A stretch of DNA of 64,000 nt, taken from positions 1 to 64,000 of the forward strand of contig JAJOZX010012234.1 of the NCBI GenBank assembly GCA_023014485.1, written 5' to 3'. Below, piece after piece: positions 29,249 to 40,757 of the stretch. A program made the translations under genes and the position numbers. How positions within the stretch are numbered: position 1 is the first letter of the stretch; each line of letters opens with the position of its first letter. Source of the DNA: Bathynomus jamesi. Its lineage: Eukaryota > Arthropoda > Malacostraca > Isopoda > Cirolanidae. The notes beneath the pieces were generated by a model. That model worked only from the letters and a program-made list of their open reading frames with translations, ran no database searches and was not told the origin of the DNA.

Positions 29249-31936
29249 TTAGGGTGGTCCAAATCCATAGGGGGAAATTTCAAAATTGTCTTAGATAGTC
29301 TCCACAAGTGTGGGTTTTGTCCATTTAGTGTCCACATGGTCTGTGCAAAATTGCAGCGTGATTGGTGAATATTTAGAGGTCGCCCCACTCTGAATATATA
29401 TATTATATAATGTACTTTTTCTTCCGTAGGTCCGATGGCTCAAACTCGATCAATTCCAAAAGTTTGGCTTCTAGGATGGCAACTGGAACTTTATCCACGT
29501 CAAGGCTCCCTACATGCCTTGACGCCCTCCTCTTGGGGCAATACCACCACATCAATCAAAGCAAACCACCTCCGACAGTCTGAACCAGGCATGCCAGAGG
29601 GTGATTGAAGTCTGGACCCGAGCGCGGATCCCAACTCAACGGATCGACTCCTGTGTCCGTAAGCTTTCAAAGCTTTTAGACCGCTACAAAACACTCAGAA
29701 GCACAGGACCAGGCAACGTGCCAGCGATAGAATGAATGAAGACATCTTCAAAGCGGACATCCAGGAACTGTTTGACATCGCAACCAGTGATGCCATGAGC
29801 ACAATCGTCAACGTTGAGGACCGAAATTTCCTGTCCATGCAGCGCAAGGACGTCAATTCTTGCAGCATGGCTGGCATTGATAAGGAAACGACTACACAAG
29901 AGGACAGAAAGCGATCCAGATGGAGAAGGAAGCCAAGAGGAAAGCAAGGCATGAAGCAACACAGAAAGATTTGGAAGAAGCAGGAGCGTCATCAATTGAT
30001 CTTTCCTCTTCTTCTTCTTCCCTTTTTTCGCAAGACGACGACGACTATAGACCATCGGTTCCGATTCCTTCTTCGTCTGAAGCTCCGGCACCAAAGCGTC
30101 CCAAGAACAAGGTTACGAACATTTTCCAATCTCCAGAAGTCATTGGAGCAATGGATCGCACCAATCTTTCTGACCGGAATGCTGTTTTCGTAACTTGAGC
30201 TGTATTACAGGCCGCGGGGCATGATCTGTCTGGGATGACGTGCTCTCGGAGCTCTATTCATCGCTACAGAGAAAGTGGGCGAGAACAGGCAGCTCGAGAA
30301 GACCTAGAATCATTCTCTCTAGAAGACCCTGTCCTTCTCCATTGGGACGGAAAGCTTCTCCCCGGCATTGAAGGGAAGACGAAGAATGTGCATCGGATAG
30401 CAATCCTTATAACATTCAATGGACAGGAGAAGCTGCTTGGTGTCCCAAAGATGAAACAAGGAACTGGAGAAGCACAGGCCCAGGCATGCCTTCAAACTAT
30501 GAAATTATGGAACGTGGAACAGCATGTGAGAGGTCTCGTCTTCGATACCACTGCGTCAAACACGGGTTTACATCGCGGAGCCTGTGTCAGGATTGAAGAA
30601 GCATTGGGTCACGAGCTAGTTTGGATCGGTTGTCGACATCATATACTTGAAGTCGTACTTGCTGATGTCTTTGCCTCAATATTTGGCTCAACAGGAAGTC
30701 CTGAAACAGGCCTTTTTAAGCGATTTCAAAAGGAATGGCCATCTCTCTCCCACGAAGCATTTGTCTCAGCATCGGACAGCTTGTTCGAGAACCCTCAACT
30801 CCAAGAGATGAGAAAAGAGATGCTCACTTACTTACCTAACGCTCTTCAGGCAAGCCAACCTCGTGACGACTACAAGGAGTTCCTTGAACTATCTTTGCTC
30901 TTCTTGGGGGGAAAGACTGGTGGTCAACTCTTTATCCGAGCTCCGGGTCCCATGCACCACGCGAGATGGATGGCGAAGGCGATTTATGCGCTCAAAATCT
31001 ACCTCTTTCACTATCAATTCAAGCTCACAGCACGCGAAGAACGAAACGTGACTCAGCTGGCTTTATTTGTCAGTCTGATTTACGTCAAGTACTGGCATGA
31101 AGCGCCAATGGGGACACAAGCTCCTCTCAATGATCTCAAAATGCTGCATCTTCTGGAAAAATATCCACACGGAGGAGCTGCACAAGCGGCAAAGACAGCT
31201 CTAAGACGACACCTGTGGTACTTGTCGGAGCATCTGATTGGACTGGCCTTCTTCGATAATAGGATCGATCCTGATACCAAAAGGAGAATGGTTCAACACC
31301 TCCAACATCCCCAAAAGAATGGCTGCCCCCGACGAATCGACATGGCGGAAGCTGGTGTTTAAAATGATGTGGCATCCTTCGTCACGAAAAGGACATTGAC
31401 CCTCTTTGATGCCTTGAAAGTTGGAGGTAAGGAGGAAGCGCGCCAGTTACTTCAAAAAGATCCACGGGAATGGCCAAATGACAAGAACTACAGGGAACTT
31501 AGAGATCGCGCCTTAAAGATGAAAGTCGTCAATGATGCTGCCGAGCGAGGTATTGCTCTCGCACAACGCTACAATGACACTGACACGAAACGAGGACCAG
31601 AAGCAGTACCTCCTACAACTCGTAGCCGCCCACCGAAAACAGATACCAATACCATCCAAGGCGACTCTGATGCAGAAGAAATAATGAAGATACACCCATT
31701 ATCATGTCCTATTGTCTTACTGTTTTCTTTCATATTCTTTGAGAACCAAAAAAAAATTTAGTTATTCAGTTGTCTATATATTTTCCCAAATTTTCAAAAA
31801 GGGAGCAAGTGGGGCGACCCCTAAATATTAACCGAATAACGTGAAACTTTGCACAAATACTGTCCACACCAAGAGGCATAAAACCAACCTTGTGGAGAGA
31901 ACGTAGTCGATGCTTTAACTTTTTGGACCACCCTAA
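29249..31936 (+). mobile_element. DNA transposon of unrecognised superfamily, element X1
   Basis: Terminal repeats TTAGGGTGGTCCAAA (29249) and TTTTGGACCACCCTAA (to 31936), with TA tracts on both sides hiding any target duplication. Subterminally, GGTCGCCCCACTCTGAATAT (about 29377) is mirrored by GGGAGCAAGTGGGGCGACCC (about 31801). One long coding frame on plus fills most of the interior. Element X2 at 58413-61905 shares the AGGGTGG terminus and a protein motif. Confidence 0.8.
29920..31761 (+). pseudogene. Putative transposase of element X1, two internal stops
   Basis: A single reading frame from at least 29920 to 31761 is interrupted only by TGA at 30196-30198 and TAA at 31360-31362. The first part is basic and Ser-rich (linker-like). 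Then come LHWDGKLLPG (about 30340), VFDTTASNTGLHRGAC (30538 on) and WIGCRHHILEVVLAD (about 30630). The D, the D-T-T-x-x-N-T-G block and the CRHH block look like RNase-H-fold transposase landmarks. The C-terminal part (31030-31360) is helical. I do not recognise the superfamily. The near-intact frame suggests a young element. Confidence 0.65.
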
Positions 31937-32031
31937 TATATATATTAGGGTTTCTTTACCGGGATCCCGGTAGATTTTTAGCTAATTTAAATTTCCCGGG
32001 AAATTCTCCGTGTCCCGGGAAATCCCGGGAT

Positions 32032-33210
32032 ATTGCAATCACTCTTTCTGAAGAAATTCAAACTGAAGATGACGAATATAATGACAACATAGATGAAGAT
32101 GGAGAAGATTTCAATCATAGTATTGATTTTGAAAGTGTTTTGTGTGAGCGCTTTGATGAGGATCCGTTCGAGATAGATATTTCATTTGGATCGCACGACA
32201 CTGTAGGTAAAGAAATCAACGTGTCTCAAATCATCAATAAAGTCAGAAAAATAGCAAAAAAATTTCGCAAATCACCTTTAAAGAATAATATCTTACAAGG
32301 ATATGTTCAACAGGAACAAGGAAAAAGTTTGCATCTATTGCTGGATTCCAAAACCAGATGGAATAGTCTTTTAGCCATGCTGGAGCGATTTATCAAAATA
32401 AGGTCATCCGTATCGAAAGCTCTCATCGACTGCAATAAAGATATGGACAATTTTGACCTTGACAAACAAGAAGTTGCTGTAATTCGTGACATTGTGGCAT
32501 CGCTGGAGCCATTAAAAGTTGGAGCAGAAAAGCTGGGCAACAGAGAATCGACTTTACTTTCATCAGAAGGTGTTTTTTCTTTCATTTTGAACGAACTAAA
32601 TCAACTAAACACACCTTTTTCAAAAAAACTAAAGGAGTCGTTCATTCGACGCATAACAGAGAGAAGAAATGAGAACTTGACTGGCCTCATACAATACCTC
32701 AATAGTGGAAAGAATTATAAAAAGGTCGCAACTTTCGCAAGTGACAGAAGTTTGCCAGCCTTACCAACCAAGTCTATGTTAATTTCATCAGCAAAGCAGA
32801 TGTTAGATCGCCTTTTTGGAGTACCTGCTGATTCTACCTCTAGTGAGACAGATGAAGATAATGATGTGCAAGAATCAGCTGTCCCTCAGTCATCTTCGAT
32901 GACTCTAGCTGAAAGGCTTGATGCAGCTATTAAAGCAGCCGAGGTAGAGAAATCAAGAACACTAGACAGCAAAGCAAGCGCTGCAAAGCACCTTAAAAAG
33001 GAACTAGAGATCTTCGAGGCTACGGGCGAAAAAACGCAGAACATCTCTCTTCTCTTGAATGCATTAAAGACGATTCCACCCACGTCAATAGAATCGGAAA
33101 GGGCATTCTCAGCAGCAGGACTTTTCGTGACTAAAATGAGAACAAGATTGAGTGATCGAAGTATTGACCATCTTTGTTTTTTGAAATCGTACTATAAAAA
33201 TTCACAGTGA
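32032..33210 (+). pseudogene. hAT transposase, C-terminal two thirds, uninterrupted frame
   Basis: The frame is open from about 32032 (acidic leader) to the stop at 33208-33210. It contains DSKTRWNSLLAMLERFIKIR (about 32345), the typical central hAT region, and near the end the dimerisation domain PPTSIESERAFSAAGLFVTK followed by MRTRLSDRSIDHLCFLKSYY. The N-terminal BED finger and the first catalytic Asp are missing because of an internal deletion near 32030. No stops or shifts occur in the rest, so decay is recent. It cannot act on its own. Confidence 0.85.
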
Positions 33211-33547
33211 TAATTTTTTTGGTTGAATTCATTGAAGTTCTTTGCAATTTGAAGGTAATTTTTATTTTTTCTTTAAATTTTCTAAGCAATTCAAAGGCAA
33301 TTTTTTTTTCGTTGTATTCATTAAGTTTTCAATGAAACGGAGCAATTTTTTTATTTGTGAAAATTTTCTATGTAATTCAAAAGTATTTTTTTTAATACAT
33401 ATTTTTCACAGCAATATTATTTTATTTTGCCCATCATGGAGATTGCAGAACTTATTAAATGACTATAAAAAAAAATAAAAAATAATTATACCCCCTCTTT
33501 TCTAGGTTAATTTATTTTATAATATATTTTAAATATAATTAATTATA
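33211..33547. other. 3' non-coding part of hAT
   Basis: AT-rich sequence with imperfect repeats of TTCAAAGGCAATTTTT-like blocks (33244, 33290, 33370). No gene. Confidence 0.5.
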
Positions 33548-33730
33548 TCCCGGGATTTCCCGGGATCCCGGGAAGGGAATCATTTTTATCCCGGAATCCC
33601 GGGATAAGCAAAAGGCCGGGAAATGAGAAACCCTAATATATATATATATATATATATCGTAAAGAACGACGCTTGTATAGGAGATATTCCGCGCAAGACG
33701 AGAGAGAGAGAACGAAACAAATGAAAAAAT

Positions 33731-33806
33731 GAGGTAACCACCCGGGAATCGAACCCGGGATCTTCCGATTGCCGGTCAGATGCGATACCATTACACCATG
33801 GGCCTC
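33731..33806 (-). tRNA. tRNA-like sequence, probably pseudogene
   Basis: The minus strand has an A-box-like TGGTGTAATGGTATCGCA and a perfect B box and T-arm, CCCGGGTTCGATTCCCGGG. An anticodon-arm candidate TCTGA-CCGGCAA-TCGGA pairs over five positions, but position 33 is C instead of U. The acceptor strands pair poorly. It is therefore more likely a tRNA pseudogene or tRNA-derived repeat than a working gene. Confidence 0.5.
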
Positions 33807-33916
33807 ACTCTTCCAAATGCCGTAATTCTTCTACATACTCGCAGAAACCAATGCCCCAAGGGGGGCACCTCTCGCATGCCGTAACATTATATACATTCAA
33901 CTGCAAAGAACACGTC

Positions 33917-34522
33917 AGAATGGTCCCCTGAGAAACTTATATGTTAAACAGACCGTGCATGGAACAAGGAACTCTTCTGGGAAAATTAAATCCACTATAG
34001 TCCGAATAAGTAATGGTAAATGACAAATACCATAGTTTTTCTTTTTCATGATGCTAGCCCGACATGGGCAACGGGTTTCTCAGGGGACCATTCTGAGTTT
34101 GTGTATATTAAACGGACGTGTTACGTGCCTTGAAAAGTGGACGCTCAATGTCCCGGTTGAGGTTTAAGTTTTGTTTTTTTTTGGCTAAAAATACAATAGT
34201 TACCCCTTTTTTTTGATTTATTCAATCCGACGTGAATGCAACGAGTCTTTTACTTATATAGAGGTTCTGAATGTAGTGGGACGAGGCTTGCTTTAAACCC
34301 TAGATCCATGTCCCAAAGCTGGATCCTGTCTGCTTTGCAGATAGCTGGTGAGGGAAGCTATATTTATGGGACCTCTTTGCGAGAGACCCGTTGCCCACGT
34401 CGGGCTAGCATCATGAAAAAGAAAAACTATAGTATTTGTCATTTACCATTACTTATTCGGACTATAGTGGATTTAATTTTCCAAGAAGAGTTCCTTGTTC
34501 CATGCACGGTCTGTGTTTAACA
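33917..34522. repeat. Fold-back element, GCAACGGGT family, copy 2
   Basis: The left arm carries CAGACCGTGCATGGAACAAG (33949) and the right arm the complement ending GTTCCATGCACGGTCTGTG (34497-34515). The conserved loop GTGCCTTGAAAAGTGGACGC is at 34117. The left arm is shorter than in the 11338 copy: it jumps from GGGCAACGGG to TTTCTCAGGGGACCATTCTG near 34075. Confidence 0.75.
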
Positions 34523-34537
34523 TATATATATAATATA

Positions 34538-34572
<35 letters not shown>

Positions 34573-34578
<6 letters not shown>

Positions 34579-35623
34579 AACCTTTCAAATGTTCCGTGCG
34601 ATGATTCCTCATTTCACGAAGGTCAAGCTTGTCGCCCCTCCTTTCGAGCTGGCCTGGTGAAGTAGTGAGTTGGTTTCTTGTACTCTCCACCTCACATAGC
34701 CAGGTACGCCCGGCTCATGGGGGATTGTTCTGAGTCAGGCGTCTAATCTTCTTTTGAAGATGTCCACCGCAACACCACTCATATTCCTTAGGTCTTTGGG
34801 CAGCTGATTAAACAGTTTTGGTCCTCTCACAACAAAACTATTTTCTTTCAGGGTTAAAGATGTCCCCTGTCTAGCTTTTAATTTGGGAACATGACACAAT
34901 GACACAGTCTTCCTTTCTACTTTCCACTGTTGTTTGGGGAGTTACAGGGTTTAGAGTAAGATTAGGGACTAGTTTCTCCATTATTTTCCAAGTGTAAATA
35001 ATGGTGTCTCTCTCTCTTCTCCTTTCCAGTGAATATAGGTTTAATTTGCGTAATCTTTCCCAGTAATTTAGTTCTTTGCACCCCTTCATCTTGGCTGTAA
35101 AGCTTCTCTGAATCTCTTCTAGCTGTCTAATGTCTTCTTTTTTATATGGGCATGTTAGGACCGAGTAGTATTCCAATTTGGGTATGATCAGTGTTTTTAG
35201 TAGAGGAATCATTATATTCCTATCCCTTCGTTTAGAGGTTCTCAGTATCTGTCCAATTATTCTCTTTGCTCTGTTTACTGCTATCTTATTTTGTATTTCA
35301 AATTTCGCATCATCAGTCATTACAACCCCTAAATCTTTTGCTTTAGAATTTCTCTGAATTTCCTGTCCATTTGGAGTATAATATTCCATGGATTTTAGGT
35401 CTTTTTTATGTACGGTAGCAGCTGAAATTTCTCAGTGTTAAACTTCATATTGTTGTCTTCCGTCCATTTGTAGATTCTGTTCATGTCGGTTTGTAGAGAT
35501 CCTATATCCTCTGGGTTTCTTAGTTTTCTACTGGTCTTTGTGTCATCGGTAAAGAATGTTACTGTGCTGTTTATGGTAACGTCCTCATCTATGTCAGTTA
35601 ACATGATTATGAAGAGTAGTGGA

Positions 35624-35627
<4 letters not shown>
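34573..35627 (-). mobile_element. 5'-truncated LINE, copy 2
   Basis: Same family as 13480-15635. It ends at ACCTTTCAACCTTTCAAATG (34573) beside a TA tract. Minus-strand pieces are 35604-35395 (VTFFTDDTKTSRKLRNPEDI, containing motif C) and 35389-34871 (NGQEIQRNSKAKDLGVVMTD, AVNRAKRIIGQILRTSKRRD). A small duplication lies near 34895-34905. It is truncated at 35627, again directly at a TA tract. Confidence 0.85.
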
Positions 35628-35673
<46 letters not shown>

Positions 35674-35825
35674 TGGCGATTTCTTAATGAATGCAACGCA
35701 TGCAATGCATGTGTTAAATATGTTCTCTTTTCAGATCTAAGTAAGGATTATAATTGACAAAAATAATTTTCAGAAACTAAAAATAGTCTAATGCTTCAAT
35801 CACGCATGTACTGGCTATTGGGCGG

Positions 35826-35992
35826 TGTAAACAAAATTATGTCTTATTTCATTAGACAATTAAGAACATTTTTCTGTACACAGATCGAAATACTTGTAGC
35901 TAAAGCATTCACTAATTCAGTCTGGGTACAGAAAAATGTTCTTAATTGTCTAGTGAAATAAGACATGATTTTGTTTACACCGCCTTGCCTTG
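35826..35992. repeat. Hairpin of about 60-bp arms inside the hAT 5' region
   Basis: TGTCTTATTTCATTAGACAA at 35849 is mirrored by TTGTCTAGTGAAATAAGACA at 35945, and the outer GGCGGTGTAAACAAAATTAT by ATGATTTTGTTTACACCGCC. The pairing covers nearly the whole arm. It is non-coding, possibly a small MITE. Confidence 0.8.
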
Positions 35993-36337
35993 GGCAATTT
36001 TTTAAGGAGACTTCTCACTATCCATAAGATATTTTTTTTTAGCCTCATAGCTAAATTCAAAAGGCAATATGTTTTAAAATATGCTTAGAAAATTTACTTA
36101 ATATTTTTACTAAAAATAATTAAAAAGCTTTGTTCTGATTTTTTTTAATTAATGAAAATAATACGGCATGCATTCAGTTTTATAGGTGCATTCACCGAAA
36201 AGTAACATCTGGCAATTCTGACAAGGCTTCTTTCCAGTACCACCGCCGCAAGCATCCACTTGTGTTCGGTGTTCCCTTTTGTGCTTTAATTATTTTGGAT
36301 AATCAGTTAAATAAATTATAGCATTGCAGTGCCCATA

Positions 36338-38468
36338 ATGACTGACGATGTGTTTAATCAATTGAAGACTAGAAGATTTTACTCACTCTCTTTTGATGAG
36401 AAAAAGCGCATATTGAATAATGGCAGACCGATTCCACATTTGAATTTAAGCAAAGAAAATAAAGGCTTCACTAGGAAATTTAATCCTAAGCTGTATGATG
36501 ATGTTCCCTGGTTATGTGGAAATATTTCAAATAACAAATTGTACTGTTGGTCGTGTTTCCTATTTTCAAGAGATAACTCTGTGTGGAATTCTGTTAGTCG
36601 TGGATACGACGATTTAAACAATTTACATACTGCAATTTCTCGCCATGAAAAATCTCTTGCTCACATAAATGCATTTGTTGATCTTAAAACATTTGGAAAG
36701 TCAGAAAGAATTGATTTAATACTCGACAAGCAGAAATCAGTTGCCATTTCCAGACATAACGAAGAAGTTAATAAGAATCGAGAAATTTTGAAACGTTTGA
36801 TTAGGATAACATGTTTTTTAGGTATGCAAGAATTAGCATTTCGCGGTCACAATGAAGAAGAAAACGCTGACAATAGGGGTAACTATATTGAATTGGTATT
36901 TTGTATGGGAGAATTCGATGAAAAGCTTCAAAACCATTTAAAAACTGCGACTGTTTTTAAGGGAACATCATCTGCTATTCAGAATGACATAATTCAATCT
37001 ATTAGTGCAGTTATGTTAGAACAAATAAAACGTGAGCTTATCGACTGCATGTATGTGGCGATTTTATTAGATGAAACATCTGATGTCAGCTGTTTTTCTC
37101 AACTCTCTACTGTTGTTCGTTATGTTAATAAACATGGAGAGATTTGTGAACGATTTATAAAATTCAATGACGTCAGCAATGATAGAAGTGCAGGAGCGAT
37201 TTCTGATTTATCTATAAGGCAACTAGGTGAACTGGGCTGTTTGAAAAAATTAGTTGCTCAAACCTACGACGGTGCTGCTGTTATGGGAGCGATCTTAATG
37301 GAGTACAAACAAAGATTAGAGAAACTGTACCAGAGGCTATTTTTCTTCACTGCTACGCCCATAAACTTAACCTTGTTTTATCCCAAGCTGTCGCTGAAAT
37401 TTCCGAATGTAATAATTTTTTTTCAGTATTAGGAAGTTTGTCATCATTTTTCAGCAGTTCAACTAAGCGAACTTCAATGCTTGACAAAGTTGTTGGAAAG
37501 CGTTTCCCTAAACTGGCTCCAACGCGGTGGAACTATTCATCTCGTCTAGTTGAAAGAGTTAAGGAAAAAAAAGAAGATATAATAGATCTTTTAAAAAGCA
37601 TTCTTGAAAACCCAAAAAATTTGATGAAAAAACAAAAAATAGTGCACGCGGATTGCTTGCTGGTATCGATACTTTCGATTTAATTTTTTATTAGAAGTAT
37701 TTTCTTCAATTTTTCCTTTTACTGAATATCTATTTAATGTGCTGCAAACAAAATCTATGGATATTGTGTATAGCTCAATCACCGTTGAAAGCACTGAAAA
37801 AAATCAAACAAATAAGGGATACAAAATTTGCAGATATGTGGGACTTGATAACAGAAAGATGTGGTGAACCTGTATGTAAAAGGAAACAGAGTCTTTCTCC
37901 ACAAGAGAAGTATAGTCAACTATTTCATGAAATATTCGATAATATACTTCTTCAAATGAAAGAGCGTTTCAGTTCAATGGAAAAATTGGAATTCATTGAG
38001 CTTTTAGATTGCAAAAAATTTGAGTTCTATGATGTTACTTTCCCAGAGAGAGCTTTTGAATCTTTGAAAAGAAGCTACAATTCATTTTTTGAGTTTCCTC
38101 GTCTCCGTTCTGAATTGTGTGTTTTATATTCGCACAAATCTTTTGCCAAAAAGAATGTTGCTGAGCTCCTAAAATATCTACTGGAAAGCGAAATGCACAA
38201 AGGTCTTAAGGAAATATATAAATTGACGAATTTGATTCTAACTATACCAATATCGACAGCAAGTGTTGAGCGATCATTTTCTGCGCTTAAAAGAATTAAA
38301 AGTTATTTACGGAGTTCCCAAAGTGAAGAAAGGCTATCTAATCTTGCCTTAATTTCAAATGAAAAAAATTTCCTCAAGAAGCTTATGGAGAATCGAGAGT
38401 ACTTTTACAATTTGGTCATCGAAGAATTTTGCACGAAAACTAGGAGAGCAGAATTTCACTTCAAATAA
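36338..38468 (+). pseudogene. hAT transposase, zinc-finger MYM-type 1-like, frameshifted
   Basis: Frames are 36329-37432, 37438-37683 and 37737-38468. The N-terminal TTF-type zinc-finger region has WLCGNISNNKLYCWSCFLFS and AISRHEKSLAH. A DUF4371-like region follows, with LDETSDVSCFSQLSTVVRYV (first catalytic Asp, about 37070). The frame is lost at about 37350, where LEKLYQRLFFFTATPINLTL replaces the expected YCHCYAHKLNL. The C-terminus LTIPISTASVERSFSALKRI and LRSSQSEERLSNLALIS is the hAT dimerisation domain. The start at ATG 36338 is a guess; an upstream exon is possible. Three breaks; otherwise full length. Confidence 0.85.
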
Positions 38469-38736
38469 TGCTTCACAATTATTTAAGGTAAATTTTAAAT
38501 TTGTATCTTTTTCTTTAGATCAATTCGGTAACTACTATATATAAATACGTCTAATTTTTTGTTCGCATATTTAAGCCTAACATTAAATGAACTTTCCTTC
38601 AAAGAGGTCCCCAAAAGTTTGTAAAACACCTTTAACTTGCAAAGTTTGGGCAAGAGGGTTAGGCGGATGTTTTTCTTCCATTCCATAACATTGCATGCCT
38701 GAACAAAAATGTCACGAGTCGCCACTGATATATATA

Positions 38737-40477
38737 CACCTCGTTAACCTCGTTCAGGTTTCGTGTGTTGGTCTCTGTTCACATGAAGGTCAAGCTGGTG
38801 GCCCCACCTCTAGGCCTGGCTTGGTGAAGGAGCGAGTTGCTCTCTTGCGCTCTCCACCGCACATAGCCAGATACACCCGGCTCATCTGGTACCGTCCTGA
38901 GCCAGGCATGTAGTCTTCTCTTGAAGACTTCAACTTTGACTCCTGTAGCGTTTCTGAGGTCCTTTGGAAGCTGGTTAAAAAGTCTTGGCCCCCTGACAAC
39001 CAAGCTATTTTCCTTCAGTGTTGAGGAGGTCCCTTGTCGGGCCTTTAATTTGGGAACACTACACATTCTGCCTTTCCTATTTTCCAGCGTTGTTTGGATG
39101 GTAATTGGGTTTAGTTTGAGGTTTGGTGCCACTTTTTCAATTATTTTCCATGTGTAGATTATGGTGTACCTCTCTCTTCTTCTTTCTAGGGAGTACAGAT
39201 TTAGTTTACTAGTCTTTCCCAGTAGTTAAGTTCTTTACAGTCATCAATCTTGGCTGTTGAATGTCTCTGCGTTTCTTCGTTTATTAATTTCTTCCTTTTT
39301 ATATGAGGACGTCAAAACTGAGCAATACTCAAGTTTTGGTATGATCAGTGTTCTCAGCAGGGGAATCATTACTGTCTTGTCCCTTTTTTTTTAGCGTTCT
39401 CAGTACCTGTCCCGCGACTCTCTTTGTTTTGTTTATTGTTATCTGATTTTGTGTCTCAAATTTGGCATCATCAGTCATTATTACCCCCAAGTCAACCGCT
39501 TTCGTGCTTTTCTGAATTTCCTGTCTATCTGAGCATGATATGTAGTCTGTTTAAGTTCCTCATTTCTACCATATCTCAAGAGCTGAAATTTCTCGGTGTT
39601 AAAAGTCATATTGTTGTCTTCTGACCATTTGTATATTTTGTTCGTGTCCCTCTGCAAGGCCTCCAATTCATTTGCATCGCTGATTTTCTGCTGATCTTTG
39701 TATCGTCCGCAAAGGATGTTACTATACTGTTGCTGTTTACTCCACTGTCTATGTCTGTTAGCATGATAATGAACAGGAGTGGGGCCAGTACTGTACCTTG
39801 TGATACTGAGCTGCGTACTTTTGATTCTGATGATGATATACATTGAATTTTGACGACCTGTAGACGTTCTCTGAGGAAGTTGTAGATCCATTTTCCCACT
39901 TTGCCTATTATTCCCATATGTTTCATTTTATGTGCTATTATACCATGATCGCATTTGTCAAGAGTTTTAGCAAAATCCGTGTATATGACATCATAGTTTT
40001 CATTGCCTTTAAGTGCATCTAGGATATTGTCATAGTGCTCTCTAAGTTGTGATAGGCATGATCTTCCTGATTGGAATCCGTGTTGATTTTCGTTGAATGT
40101 TTCTAGTGTCTCCAAGAAGTTTTTCAAATATTTTGGTGAGGTGGGACGTCAATGACACTGGTCTATAGTTTTGCTTGAGATCTATCCCCTCCTTTATATA
40201 TAGGGACAATGTTCGCTCTTTTCAAGATGCTCGGTATTTCCCCAGTGTCCAGGGATCTTCTCAATATCCAATATAAGGGTGTAGCTATTTCATTTTTACA
40301 GTTTTTAATCAGTAGTGCTTTCCATTTGTCCGGACCTGCAGCTGAATGTGATTTCATTTGTCCTATAGCTCTCGTTACATCTTCTGGGGTATAATCAAAG
40401 TCTGTTATACATTCTCCTTGCATTTTCTCTTCGAAGAATGCATCTATGTCAGGTATCGCTTTGTCACTTTCTGGGGC
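38737..40477 (-). mobile_element. 5'-truncated LINE, copy 3 (related subfamily)
   Basis: Minus-strand pieces are 40423-40163 (ITDFDYTPEDVTRAIGQMKS, HSAAGPDKW), 40127-39606 (ENYDVIYTDFAKTLDKCDHG motif A, SSVSQGTVLAPLLF motif B, SFADDTKISR motif C) and 39132-38779. Its tail differs from copies 1 and 2 (ACCTCGTTAACCTCGTTCAG at 38737), so it is another subfamily. Here too both borders abut TA tracts. Motif C is in frame, but other stops and shifts are present. Confidence 0.85.
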
Positions 40478-40486
40478 ATATATATA

Positions 40487-40519
<33 letters not shown>

Positions 40520-40525
40520 CAGTAC

Positions 40526-40561
<36 letters not shown>

Positions 40562-40564
40562 GCG
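40478..40564. repeat. (TA)n tract
   Basis: About 85 bp of TA with one short interruption (CAGTACG) between LINE copy 3 and the next mariner. Confidence 0.9.
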
Positions 40565-40757
40565 CGAGGGTAATTCAATAAGTATCTGCACTTTTTATTT
40601 TCACAGCTGATAGATTATAAACACATCACTTCTCAACATAGTCTCCCTGTTTCTTAATACACTTAGTCCAGCGATCTACAAGCTTTCTAATGCTATCACA
40701 AAAGAATGTTTTTGGCTCTGTGTGTGTAGCCAGTCATGCACTGCCTCCTTCAGGTCA

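Larger units (their letters stand above)
31945..33636 (+). mobile_element. hAT transposon with CCCGGG-rich ends
   Basis: Begins TTAGGGTTTCTTTACCGGGA and ends GGGAAATGAGAAACCCTAA, with TA tracts on both sides; it starts only 8 bp after element X1 ends. The subterminal regions repeat TCCCGGGA/CCCGGGAAAT many times (31968-32032 and 33548-33622), probably transposase-binding repeats. 1,692 bp, with a transposase truncated at its N-terminus. Confidence 0.85.
35671..38727 (+). mobile_element. ZMYM1-type hAT transposon, near complete
   Basis: Ends CAGTGGCGATTTC (35671) and GAGTCGCCACTG (38727). GCATGCAATG occurs subterminally on both sides (35701-35720 and, in complement, 38688-38698). It is 3,057 bp long, lies in TA tracts, and has its coding strand on plus. 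A hairpin insertion sits at 35826-35992 upstream of the coding part. Confidence 0.85.

Noticed and set aside
33731..33806. Functional tRNA gene on minus
   Set aside because: The T-arm and B box are perfect, but the acceptor strands do not pair and U33 is missing. Kept only as tRNA-like.
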